Shown: positions 34,290-44,061 of the stretch, in pieces
How the letters are laid out: every line of letters starts with the position of its first letter
Numbering within the stretch: the stretch's first letter is position 1
From: Pammene aurita
Taxonomy: Eukaryota; Arthropoda; Insecta; Lepidoptera; Tortricidae
Assembly (NCBI GenBank): GCA_947086415.1
Contig: OX352296.1
Coordinates: 36,534,901-36,598,900, forward strand
DNA length: 64,000 bases
Direction of reading: 5' to 3'
Position numbers and translations under genes: made by a program
The notes under the pieces: model-generated
What the model saw: only the letters and a program-made list of their open reading frames with translations
Told to the model about the DNA's origin: nothing
Databases searched by the model: none

Positions 34290-34348
34290 ATGGGTGGTTG
34301 TGCAACGAAAGAAAACAAGGAAAATAAACCGGCAGATGAAGCCGACGG
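34290..34348 (+). CDS. ArgK: Alternative first coding exon of arginine kinase (acylation-type N-terminus)
   Basis: ATG 34290 in a good context (GAAAATGG) encodes MGGCATKENKENKPADEAD and the first two bases of a Gly codon, then the donor GG|GTGCGT. Joining to the acceptor at 35767/35768 gives G-K-A-A-A-M-V-D-T, exactly in frame with the known start. Gly2 with Thr6 fits the N-myristoylation consensus, and Cys4 is placed for palmitoylation. The predicted 379-residue isoform would be membrane-associated. The exon is supported by frame, donor and motif; expression is inferred. Confidence 0.75.
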
Positions 34349-37305
34349 GTGCGTATGTTCCTGCCGGCGATCATATCTGTTCACCGGTGCAATTTATTTA
34401 TTACGATGTATCAAAATATAATCAGCATAGTTTTAAAAATTGTTAAAACATCTAAAAATCATATTACATGTGGTCGTGAGAATGAGAGCTCTGATGATTC
34501 ATTCACATCACGTCGGCCATTGAACCAACTTTGGATGCTGTCATTTCCGGATTACAATGTAAATTACGGTAATAAATTGATTTGCCACCGATTTGAAGCT
34601 GAATAATAAAATCTTACTTCTTTTGTGCTAGGTATCTAAAATGAGCATTTTTTTTATATAATTTCGCAATAATTGTAATATTTGCAAAAGTATTAAAATG
34701 AAGGGTAGGCAAAATTATTTTCTATTGCGTTACATTTAGGTACTTGACTTGCATACCGAGCTTACATTTGATACGGGAATAATATGTATGTGTATTGCAT
34801 TCTTCGGCTTGTAACAGTAAACTTGCGCTATGCATTTGCCGGTATTCATTCATTATCAATTGGCAGCGCCGGTAATCTGACGACTTACGTAGAATCACCG
34901 ATAAGTTGATACCGTAATGTAACGTCGCTTAATTATTGGTGTACCTTCAGGATTGAATGCAAGTAGGTAACAAGAAACCGCGATAACACGCTCGTTGGGT
35001 TGGCTGGCCGCGAGTGGGAGGTGCGGGCTGCGCGCGACGACGAAGCAGCGCCGCCGGTGCGCAGTGAGCTGACACATCCGTTCGACTTGCGCGTGCCGGT
35101 CAAGGCGACCTCTAGCTAAATTACGTAATTCCAACAAAATCGAGTAGACTAGGGTGTGTTCGACAAACAACTCAAACAAAATTCGACAGTCCGCGTAACA
35201 ACTCCCCTACCTGTAGTTCTTAGACCTTTCCTGCATTTATAAAGTGGCTGGTTACAATTCTGAAGCATGAATTATAAATTTAAAGTCACGATTCCAATAG
35301 TGGTTTGTGGTGGCGCTGTTCTTGCGTATTACCTCATCAGACGGTTTGTACTTTGAACCTTTTTCCAAATGCACTTGCATTCCCGACTTTATTTCACTGT
35401 TCACCCATAACTTACTTTTGCACATCGATAACTGCATCTACCTTCTTTTTAGCAAGTCTATATTTTTAAAATAAAATCGTTTCAAAACTTACAAATTTTC
35501 GATTATGTTTTTACATGACCGGTACATCACTAATTTTGGAAATTAAAAAAAATCTAGGCGTCTTCGCCTTTCTTTGTCAGTCATTGGAGCGAAAAGTGAA
35601 AGTGCAGTGCAGTTGTAAACGTTTTAAAATAGATTTAAGCTAATTTTTATAAAATGTGCACACGAGCGACATGCGCAGCTTTAAAAGCGTTAGAATCTTA
35701 TGTTTATATTTAGTCTTAGTCAGTTTGTTTCGTAAACAATGCGTTTAATATTGTCCCGTCTTTACAGAAAAGCCGCAGCAATGGTGGACACCGCAACCAT
35801 CGAGAAGTTGGAGGCTGGCTTCAGCAAGCTCCAGGCCTCTGACTCCAAGTCGCTGCTGAAGAAGTACCTCACCAAGGAGGTCTTCGAAGCTCTTAAGAAC
35901 AAGAAGACCTCTTTCGGCTCCACGCTTTTGGACGTCATCCAGTCAGGTAAGCGGCATCACCAAATACAGTCTAATCTAGGGTCATTCGTAATAATTGTAG
36001 TTACTTAGGCCGTTTCGTATTTCAATAGACGACTCGCAAACGAGTAGGTATTGAGAACTGATGAAATTATTTTATCAGATAAGATAGGCACTTGACTTTC
36101 ACGCGTAACCTTGCAATAGCCCATGGTTTCAAGATATTCTTATTTACTTAATATAATAGGCATCTTATTATCTTTTCATTTTTCATTAAAATATTTTTCA
36201 ATTGCCACAACTACCTATCTTATCCTAATATGTTAATTAACAAACAGCTAAGTACCTATGCTGTTTGTGAAGATTTTTAAATTGCAACATTTTCAAATTA
36301 TCCTTATCATAGTTATCATTTACAAAATAAATTGTTTAGTGAGTAAGCCTAATCCTATTTTGTAAGGTAACAAAAAATAATAATTTGGACTTTTTAATTA
36401 CAGGTGTGGAGAACTTGGACTCTGGTGTTGGAATCTATGCCCCCGATGCTGAGTCATACACAGTCTTCGCTGAACTGTTCGACCCCATCATCGAGGACTA
36501 CCACAATGGCTTCAAGAAAACCGACAAGCACCCTGCCAAGAACTGGGGTGATGTCGAGACACTTGGCAACCTGGACCCCGCTGGCGAGTTTGTTGTGTCC
36601 ACCCGTGTCCGTTGCGGCCGCTCCATGGAGGGCTACCCCTTCAACCCCTGCTTGACTGAGGCCCAGTACAAAGAGATGGAAGAGAAAGTCTCCTCCACCC
36701 TCTCTGGCCTCGAGGGCGAGCTCAAGGGCACCTTCTACCCCCTGACCGGCATGTCCAAGGAAACCCAGCAGCAGCTCATCGATGACCACTTCCTCTTCAA
36801 GGAGGGTGACCGTTTCCTCCAGGCCGCCAACGCTTGCCGCTTCTGGCCCACCGGCCGTGGCATCTACCACAATGAGAACAAGACCTTCCTGGTCTGGTGC
36901 AATGAGGAGGACCATCTCCGCCTGATCTCCATGCAGATGGGTGGTGACCTGAAACAGGTCTACAAGAGGCTGGTGAACGCCGTCAACGACATTGAGAAGA
37001 GGGTCCCATTCTCGCACAATGACCGTCTCGGTTTCCTGACCTTCTGCCCCACCAACTTGGGCACGACCGTGAGGGCCTCCGTACATATCAAGCTGCCCAA
37101 GCTGGCGGCCGACAAGGCTAAGCTGGAAGAGGTCGCGTCCAAGTACCACCTGCAGGTGCGAGGCACGCGTGGTGAGCACACCGAGGCCGAGGGTGGAGTC
37201 TACGACATCTCCAACAAGCGCCGCATGGGCCTGACCGAGTACGAGGCTGTCAAGGAGATGTACGACGGCATCGCTGAGCTCATCAACATTGAGAAGAGCC
37301 TGTAA
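34290..37305 (+). CDS. ArgK: Arginine kinase gene (three coding exons, two predicted isoforms)
   Basis: The gene encodes ATP:L-arginine phosphotransferase, which reversibly makes phosphoarginine as an ATP buffer in muscle and nerve. Exon 2 (35768-35946; ATG at 35781) and exon 3 (36404-37305) give a 355-residue protein, the usual insect length, joined in a Gly codon. The N-terminal domain covers about residues 1-90 and the catalytic domain follows. The family signature CPTNLGT has the reactive Cys at 270. Catalytic Glu residues lie in NEEDH (224) and RGEH (313), and STRVRCGRS (121-129) is a phosphate-binding motif. An alternative first exon (34290-34348) splices in frame to give 379 residues. 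Introns are 34349-35767 (gtgcgt...ttacag) and 35947-36403 (gtaagc...ttacag). Codon use in exon 3 is strongly GC-ending, unlike the flanks, as expected for a highly expressed gene. Confidence 0.96.
34349..35767 (+). other. Arginine kinase intron 1
   Basis: This 1419-bp intron contains a GC-rich island at about 34975-35110. It also has an arthropod initiator hexamer TCAGTC at 35577-35582 (overlapping an acceptor-like CTTTCTTTGTCAG), a TATAAAA at 35648-35654 and a TCAGTT at 35720-35725. These could mark an internal promoter for the cytosolic isoform; none is proved. Confidence 0.5.
35768..35946 (+). CDS. ArgK: Arginine kinase exon 2 (start of the cytosolic form)
   Basis: The acceptor TCTTTACAG ends at 35767. 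The canonical ATG is 35781 (GCAGCAATGG), so 13 bases of exon precede it. It encodes residues 1-55 plus one base of Gly56 and ends TCAG|GTAAGC. Confidence 0.95.
35947..36403 (+). other. Arginine kinase intron 2
   Basis: 457 bp, AT-rich, GTAAGC donor and TTACAG acceptor, phase 1. No element is recognised inside. Confidence 0.9.
36404..37305 (+). CDS. ArgK: Arginine kinase exon 3 (catalytic domain)
   Basis: The acceptor TTTTTAATTACAG is followed by codons for Gly56-Leu355 and TAA at 37303-37305. It contains all substrate- and nucleotide-binding motifs listed for the gene. No frameshift or missing key residue. Confidence 0.97.
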
Positions 37306-37500
37306 AAAGTTCCGATCTCGCTATCAGTATCTTTTTGTATTATTTTATCGTTTTCATTGAAGGATGGGGTCGCGGCAACACGAGACTAGTCAGCGGAGCC
37401 CCGCGCGGGCGCCTGGGCGCGCTCCCGGACCCGTATACTGTTTGTAAAAGTATTTTCTATAAGGAAATGGAAAATAAAGACAGCTAGCATTAAGGCCAAG
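37306..37500 (+). terminator. Arginine kinase 3' UTR and polyadenylation signal
   Basis: AATAAA at 37473-37478 lies 168 bases after the stop, followed by a GT/T-rich stretch (CTCTGTGTTTTCTTTTT) suitable as a downstream element. A GC-rich segment (GCGCGGGCGCCTGGGCGCGC) at about 37402-37425 could fold in the UTR. Confidence 0.8.
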
Positions 37501-38740
37501 CTCTGTGTTTTCTTTTTACCCCGTTTGCATACTTTTACTACTAGAAGAGGTGAGACAGAAGAGAAATTCTGAGCCGGTGGTGACACATCCACCACATAGT
37601 GCTAAGCTAATGCATTAAATGTTATTAATGAAATTTCATTATATTTTATTTACTATAACCTTCAAAGTAGTTAATACAAAGATAATAATAATATTGTATA
37701 CCTACACGTGACCTATTCGTATTGCTATTCTTAACGACGACTGATGATGATTCATACGCCATCGTCATCCTAACTAAGGATTTTAGTCCCGTCCCACTGG
37801 CAATATTTTGAGGGTTAAGTTTCGAAAATTCTAAAGTCACTTATTATTGGAGTTGGAAATACAGTGTGTACATGAGAATCTTTCAGTGCGTTTTGTGTCA
37901 TATTCAATTGGTGCTTTTTTTGTAATTCAATAATTTGAGGTTAACTTTTTTAGCTTGCCATAACTTGAGTAAAAGAATATTAGAGTTACAAAATATAACT
38001 GTTTTGTATTTAGAACAGTTTTATTGTTGCACAAAACCAGTTTGTGTCATTTACGTCGAGTGCAATTTGATATAGTATGACAACGCTAAAACTCTTCGTA
38101 TAAAAAATTAGAGTTAAATAAGGATTAACTATATCATCACCTTAAAATACGTCAATAAAATCAATATGTGTCAAATTAAGCAATGAAAATTTAAGTTTCT
38201 TGGTAAATTCGTTTTTTTAGGCTGTGATCGTTTCAATAAATTATTAAAGTCACCAGAGTTCACATTATAATAATCACAAAGGGATTTTAAATTAGATATT
38301 TCAATTTGTGTCACTTTCACCAATGATATTTCGACAAAAATTAAACGGAAACAATATTTGCGTTCAGACTAAGTCCTAACTATAGCGCGTGACCTTCATG
38401 GCAAGCTTGTTCGGCGTGCTTCTGTAGTGACTACTAGAAGTAGACCCCCCGCTCGCTTCTTAACAAGTTAAACCATGGGTCAACCAGGCGCTGGAATCTT
38501 AGCAGTTACGATGTAGGTACTTGCTCACGGAGGCGCACGCGGGGAGGATCTAGCTGACATACTCAACAAATGAACTGAGCGGCGGAGCGGGGCGCGGGTA
38601 GCCGGGGAGTGGGGCAATGAACTCGTGCTTGTCTCGCCCCGACGTACCTTTTAAGCGGTAGCTTACTGTTTGTTTGTGTTTTGACTAGATTTTTGAGTAC
38701 AAAGATTTCAAGCATCGTGAAGTATGGGTAGAAAACGCAA
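37501..38740. other. Gene-free region downstream of arginine kinase
   Basis: AT-rich DNA with a GC-rich patch at about 38520-38650. No coding region is supported. Confidence 0.45.
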
Positions 38741-38863
38741 CGTATATTTTTTGTTTTAGTTTCGTTTTATTTTTGTTTTACTTTTGTTTTATTTTTGTTA
38801 TTATTTTGTCTTTATTTTGTTTTTATTCTGTTTTTATTTTGTATTTTTTATTCTTTTTTTTAT
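38741..38863 (+). repeat. T-rich low-complexity tract (TTTTATTTTTG type)
   Basis: Irregular repeats of TTTTGTTTTATTTTTG abut the next dispersed repeat copy. Probably a microsatellite-like expansion. Confidence 0.8.
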
Positions 38864-38972
38864 ACCATGACGGTGGCACACAAGCATACGGCCTGCCAGA
38901 TAGTAAGCCTATGGATGCTTACAACTCCAGAGGTGTCACATGTGCGTTGCCGACCCTCTACAAAAAGGAGGA
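38864..38972 (+). repeat. Lepidoptera-type dispersed repeat, copy 3 (truncated)
   Basis: ACCATGACGGTGGCACACAA, AAGCATACGGCCTGCC, CTCCAGAGGTGTCACATG and CTCTACAAAAAGGAGG align with copy 1 at 290-410. The satellite begins directly after it. Confidence 0.75.
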
Positions 38973-39612
38973 GAATATCTCGGCCATTTTTGATTTTAGA
39001 GAAAAGTTTTTCAAATAAAACACGCTTATTTTAGCGTTTTCTATACGGGAAAATCATAAAAAGTACATGTTATAATGACGTCCCGTCGATGGTTTTTTTT
39101 TTAGAAAACCAAATTATACAGGGTGTTTGGTAATTCGACCTATTCCTTGAAAGGAGTTATTCTAGAGGTCATTTACAATGTTTTTAGCCCCGTCAACCAG
39201 GGTTCTAAATTCAGTGGTTTTCTAGTTATTCGAGTTTTTAGTGTTTTTCAAAAAAACGCAATCTTCCGGCCTTAAAATGGCATTTGTATAAAAACTACAT
39301 GAATAAGAATGGTTAATTATTTATTTTCTAGTAGCCAATGAACAAAAGGTTACTCCGAACAAAAAAAAACATGTCATAAAAATTAAGACTTAGAAATAAT
39401 CACAAGCCATCTTACGTTTTTTATTTTTTTTCAAAATCAAAGACGATTACCCTAAAAAAAGTGTATAACACTTCGCGTAAAAATAACAGAAATGGATTTC
39501 TCAATTCATAACCTTTCCGAAAAGGTACAAATGTTGACATGATTTACTAAATTATTGAAAATAATAATAATAATAGCAGAGCAGGTAGTGGGTGTACTGG
39601 AAGCGTACCAGA

Positions 39613-39985
39613 CCCGAAAGCAGTTTGTTTGTGTCACTTTTGTTTCTCTTTGTGTGCTTGGTTTACCTTATCTTTCATCTTATCTTGACTTTTATCTTTT
39701 GAGGGTCCAGGTCATAACAGGTTGCCCTTGGGAAGTATTCTGACATGTTCGTGTGTTGTGAAAGATGATGAAAGCAACACAAATAAAGTTAACCAGAAAC
39801 CAGTTTGTTTTTGTCACTTTTGTTTCCCTGAGTCCTTTGTTTGCCTCCAGTAACCTATCTTATCTTTTGAAGGTCAAGGTCAGGACAGGTTGCCTTCGGT
39901 GAGTATTTGGACGTGTTCGTATGTTATGGTATTATTAATTTATGAAAGTAGTCATAATAAAGAATTCCTAACCAAAAACCGGTTT
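39613..39985 (+). repeat. Twofold ~190-bp direct repeat inside the deleted mariner
   Basis: CAGTTTGTTTGTGTCACTTT near 39619 and CAGTTTGTTTTTGTCACTTT near 39801 begin two diverged units. Each has TTATCTTTTGA, GTCAGGACAGGTTGCC-type and GACGTGTTCGTATGTT-type blocks in the same order. Confidence 0.7.
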
Positions 39986-40174
39986 TTGTGTGTGTTTCAT
40001 GACTTAAATTATGGATTTATGGTAGAGAGATTAAAGAAAGTAAAACAACCATTTTCTGTGTAAAATTAAATTTTAAAATAAATCATAATAAAATCTTAAT
40101 ATAATTTTACTAAAAATTTATCTTAATAATAACAATGAACACCACACTAAAATCTTAAAAATAAACATAATAAT

Positions 40175-40535
40175 TTACAAATCTTGTTCGAATTGCCTGC
40201 CCTCATTTCGAATGCAAGCACGAAGCCTTTTGCGTACATCGGTGATTGTTACTCGCGGCAACATGCCTTCTTTCATCTTTTCAGCAGCGGCTAAAATTCT
40301 TCCTCTCAAGTCTTCTACTCATCGTATTGGCCTGTCGTAAACTAATGCCTTCATGTGACCCAAAATGTAAAAGTCACATGGAGTCAAATCTGGACTCCTT
40401 GCTGGCCAAGGGATCGGACCGCCTCGACCAATCCATCCACTGTCACACACACCGGTACTAGTGAGCTGGGCAGCCATCGTGTTGGTAAATCATGGCCATC
40501 CTTGTACCAAGCGGCACATCCTCCAGCAGCGCGGT
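40175..40535 (-). pseudogene. C-terminal remnant of a DD41D transposase
   Basis: On the minus strand the fragment begins near 40535 with a GTRMAMIYQHDGCPAH segment (second catalytic Asp). It loses the frame with a short deletion, then reads GWIGRGGPIPWPARSPDLTP and CDFYILGHMKALVYD (third Asp), and ends RLRACIRNEGRQFEQDL before TAA (40175-40177). The wording parallels the intact transposase at 16155-17206 (GWIGRGGRIPWPARSPDLTP). An in-frame stop follows YDRPIR. The N-terminal two thirds are missing. Confidence 0.85.
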
Positions 40536-41750
40536 TATTATTATTTTCAATAATTTAGTGAATCATGTCAACATTTGTACTTTTTCGGAAAGGTTATGAA
40601 TTGAGGAATCTATTTCAGTTATTTTTACGCGAAGTGTCATACACATTTTTTAGGGTATTCGTCTTTGATTTATAATTTTTTTTAAAGTACGATAGCTATT
40701 GATTTATTACCTGTTATTTCTAAAGTCTTAATTGTTTGACATGATTTTTTTTAAATAACCTTCTGTTCACTGGCTACCAGTAAACAAATAATTAACTATC
40801 CTAATTTTTTTTTAATTGCCATTTTAAGGCCGGAAGATGGCGTTTTTTTGAAAAACTCGGATAACTCGAAAACCACTGAATTTAGACCCCTGGTTGATTG
40901 GGCTAAAAACATTGTAAATAACCTCTAGTATAAACCCTTTTCCAGGAATAGGTCGAATTACCAGTCACCCTGTATACAAGTTCAGAGTCCATTATCTCGG
41001 CCATTTTTGATCTGGAGAAAAGTTTTTCGAATAAAACAAGCTTAGTTTAGCGTATTCTATATGGAAAAATCATAAAAAGTACATGTTATAATGATGTCCC
41101 GTCGATGTTTTTTTCTTTGAATTCCAAATTATATACAAGTTCAAAGTCTATTATCTAGGCCATTTTTGATTTTAGAGAAAAGTTTTTTAAATAAAACACG
41201 CTTAGTTTAGCATATTCTATACGGTATAATCATAAAAAGTACACGTTATAATGTAGTCCCGGAGATGGTTTTTTTTTTGAAGTCCAAATTATATACAAGT
41301 TCAGAGTCCATTATCTCAGCCATTTTTGATTTTAGAGAAAAGTTTCTCAAATAAAACACGCTTATTTTAGCGTATTCTCTACGGAAAAATCATAAGAAGT
41401 ACTCGTTAAAATGATACCCCGTCGCCATTTGATTATTTGTCCAAATTTTACGCCATGTAGTCAATCTTCAAAGTAAGGTAACTTCAAAGTTTTTGAGTTA
41501 AAAAAATGTTTCTAATAAAACTTGCTTATTTGAGTACATTATACACAATAAGACAAAAAAAGTATGTGTCATAATGACACCATTTCAACCAAAATAGTCC
41601 AAATTGTACTCAACCTTCAGGGCCCCATAACTTTCAAAACTATTGAGTTAAAAAAAAATGTTAAAGAAAAGTTGCTTATTTGTATGTATTTTATACAATA
41701 AGTTAATAAAAACATAGCGTTCTTATGACATCTGATGAAAAATTTATTAA

Positions 41751-42852
41751 GCCCAGCCCGGCTCTTTGCTAGTCCAACCGAGAGGCAGATAACGAAATTT
41801 CGATTTTCACGTTTCACGATTGGCACTCTGTAAACAAACCGCCTTGATGCATAAATTACATATTTATTAGTTACAAATGATCTGTGACAATTTGTCAAAA
41901 TACTGTTTATATGGTAAACTAAGTTAACCGTGGCACACAGATCCACCGTTGCAGTCCGTTACGAACTACGGTGTAGTCATACGTTATATCACCATTAATT
42001 ACTTAAGTTTTATATTACTGCTTTCTTTACTATGAAAAATAAAGAAGAGCGATTATAAACTCGCTGTTTGTGTTTGTCGCACTTATTACTATATGTATGT
42101 ATAGAGTAATAATGTATAGAAAACAAACGAGCTGCTAGGCAGCCTGGCCGTTACATGCACCCCGCCCGTGCCTTACCCTTCCCTGCGCATGCCCTTTACG
42201 CAAAAAAAGTTTTTGTTTCGAAAAATAAAAATAATCCATTGATTATAACGACACAAATTTCAAACATGGTTTCGATACGCTTTTATAAAAATACTAACGC
42301 AAACATTAATAACTTTAATATTTTATTGTACTGTTAACAGGGTTCTACAAGAAAAAAAAATTAAATAAATAAATATCATTGATTAATATGGCACAAATTT
42401 ATTCAAATACTAGATACCGATATTTTAGAAAGCACAGCACCTAATCAATCAACTCTAATTTTATATAGGCTTATAAAAGTCCACATGTTTGTGCTGATTG
42501 AATGTCAGTATTCCCATTGACGAAAGTGACACAAAACGCGTGCGTGCGTCAGTAACAACTTTGCTGTTACAGTGAAAAAACAATTTTGATCTCTAATTTT
42601 ATATTCACCGAATAATGTTTAAAAACAGAAATGTCTAAGTTTCTACCTAAGCAACAACCTAGGATGACACAAATTATTATTATTAGCTAAGTTTGATGCC
42701 CTGAATTCTGTATGTGAAAAATAAGCATCTTTAATATTATCGAAACTTCATAATTTATCGGTACGGGTCTATTTATGAAATAAATACACCGCGTCGCTGC
42801 GACAATTGTGGTTCCGTGATAAGATAAGGTTCAAATCATAGATACATAAAAT
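41751..42852. other. Gene-free region
   Basis: AT-rich DNA without a recognised gene. 42125-42200 is richer in GC and may be a degraded repeat. Confidence 0.45.
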
Positions 42853-43046
42853 AGGAAGACGTAGACCCACGAAGATAGATAGAACTGTGATTCCATAATG
42901 AGCCGCGGTCTCGTGCACACACACTCACTTTTGACGTTTGAACCAATAACCACTCTTCCACGAGTTGTATATGTGTGCGTGTCGCGCGTAAAAACAAGGA
43001 AATCGGCTTATTATGAATCACAATTTTGTCTTCACGGCACCGCGTC
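42853..43046 (+). mobile_element. MITE family with imperfect inverted repeats, copy 2
   Basis: Inverted copy of 24147-24371. It has GAAGATAGATAGAACTGTGATTCC-like and TATGAATCACAATTTTGTCTTC-like ends, which pair with each other, and an interior with CCGCGGTCTCGTGCACACAC and GTGTGCGTGTCGCGCG. Confidence 0.75.
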
Positions 43047-43222
43047 AAATATTTGCAAAATTTTACTCCTTTATATAAATTTCCAAAATGTAACCTACTT
43101 TGAAGATTTGGGTGGTGCGGCCTGGAAAAAGGTTAACACACCCTGTTTCGCACGCAACGCATACTTATCTATCGGTATCGTGTTTGAACGGGGTAGCGCT
43201 CAGGTGGGAATATGCGCGTGTT

Positions 43223-43386
43223 CAGGGCCGTCTTTTCCATAAGGGCACACGGGGCTCGTGCCCAGGGCCCCCATCCTCGGGGGTACCGAAAGTTTTTTTT
43301 ACAGTCAACGTTGTCCCTAATTAAGCGCCTGAGGGCCCCTGATTCTCAAGTGCCCTAGGGCCCCGTCACGTATTAAGACTGCCTTG
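43223..43386. mobile_element. hAT-type MITE with 8-bp target duplication
   Basis: The ends CAGGGCCGTCTT and AAGACTGCCTTG are inverted (10 of 12). An exact 8-bp direct repeat CGCGTGTT stands at 43215-43222 and 43387-43394. The 164-bp interior has CCCAGGGCCCCCAT and GCCCTAGGGCCCC. No coding capacity. Confidence 0.88.
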
Positions 43387-43902
43387 CGCGTGTTGCACTT
43401 AAACACAAAAAAATATCAGCGTATCATAGAATTACCGATTCACCGTTGTTTTAACGACGCGGTATCCGTAATTATTTAATAGATCCATGATCTAACTAAA
43501 GTATAATTACTTAAGGGGAAGTAACGTTGCATTATCATATGCACTTAAAATAGATGCTGCAACAATCTTATAAGTAAGTTTATACCTGATGAAGTAAGTA
43601 AAGAAGAACACTGTATGAAATGCGGAATACGCTACACCCATAAGATAAATAAAAGGAGCTTAGAATACAATACAATACCATGTGATTTTATTAATATGTA
43701 AATGCATTATAAATATTATAATATAAGTAATATAATATCAGAATCGGACAAAAGACTTCGAGGGTTAAATAAAAGCAAGTAGAAGCGTCATAGATTAACC
43801 TAGGTATAAGTACAATGTAATTTTAATTAGTTGAATTATTTTTATTATTTGAATTGAATTGAATTTTTTTAAAGAGAAGGTACATTTATAACAAATAGTT
43901 TA

Positions 43903-44057
43903 AAACCGGTATTAGACATTGCAATTTGTAGGGCCCCATCTGTCAGTTGGGGAGGTGAAATAAAAGTTAGGGTCCTTAGGGAGCTGAAGGAGGGTTATGG
44001 AGAGGCAGGGTACACAACAGATTGGGCCCTACAAATTGCAATGTCTAATACCGGTTT
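43903..44057. mobile_element. Palindromic MITE, ~155 bp
   Basis: AAACCGGTATTAGACATTGC and its exact partner GCAATGTCTAATACCGGTTT bound arms that continue through AATTTGTAGGGCCC / GGGCCCTACAAATT. The perfect stem is over 30 bp, with a G-rich interior (GGGAGCTGAAGGAGGG). TA flanks both ends. Confidence 0.87.
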
Positions 44058-44061
44058 AACG

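Larger units (their letters stand above)
39119..40972 (-). mobile_element. Second DD41D-type mariner, internally deleted, inserted in the satellite
   Basis: The termini CAGGGTGTTTGGTAATTCG and GAATTACCAGTCACCCTG are inverted, with arms of about 440-460 bp (39119-39578 and about 40531-40972). TA duplications are at 39117-39118 and 40973-40974. Sister satellite units show the uninterrupted site CAAATTATATACAAG, exactly what remains if the element and one TA are removed. Between the arms are a twofold ~190-bp direct repeat (39613-39985) and a transposase remnant. The outer 14 bases match the intact DD41D element at 15226, but the arms differ, so the two are relatives and not copies. Confidence 0.88.
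38973..41750 (+). repeat. ~160-bp tandem satellite array, interrupted by a transposon
   Basis: Successive units start at GGCCATTTTTGATTTTAGAG-type sequence at 38981, 40998, 41157 and 41317. The first unit resumes at 40975 after the inserted element, giving lengths of about 161, 159, 160 and 164 bp. Each has AAATAAAACACGCTTATTTT, a TATTCTATACGG stretch, AAAAAGTACATGTTATAATG and CAAATTATATACAAGTTC. From about 41480 two more diverged units continue to about 41750. No coding capacity. Confidence 0.85.

Noticed and set aside
35739..36008. Start of arginine kinase taken at ATG 35739, and exon 2 taken to run to 36008
   Set aside because: The acceptor at 35767 and donor at 35947 are good, and family length and sequence fit ATG 35781. 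Kept only as a speculative finding.
36454..37179. 241-codon open frame on the minus strand opposite arginine kinase exon 3
   Set aside because: It is a shadow of the strongly biased codon use of a real, highly conserved exon. It has no family resemblance.
43100..43324. ORFs of 74-114 codons at 42898-43324
   Set aside because: They run through a MITE and a hAT MITE; the translations are repeat-derived.
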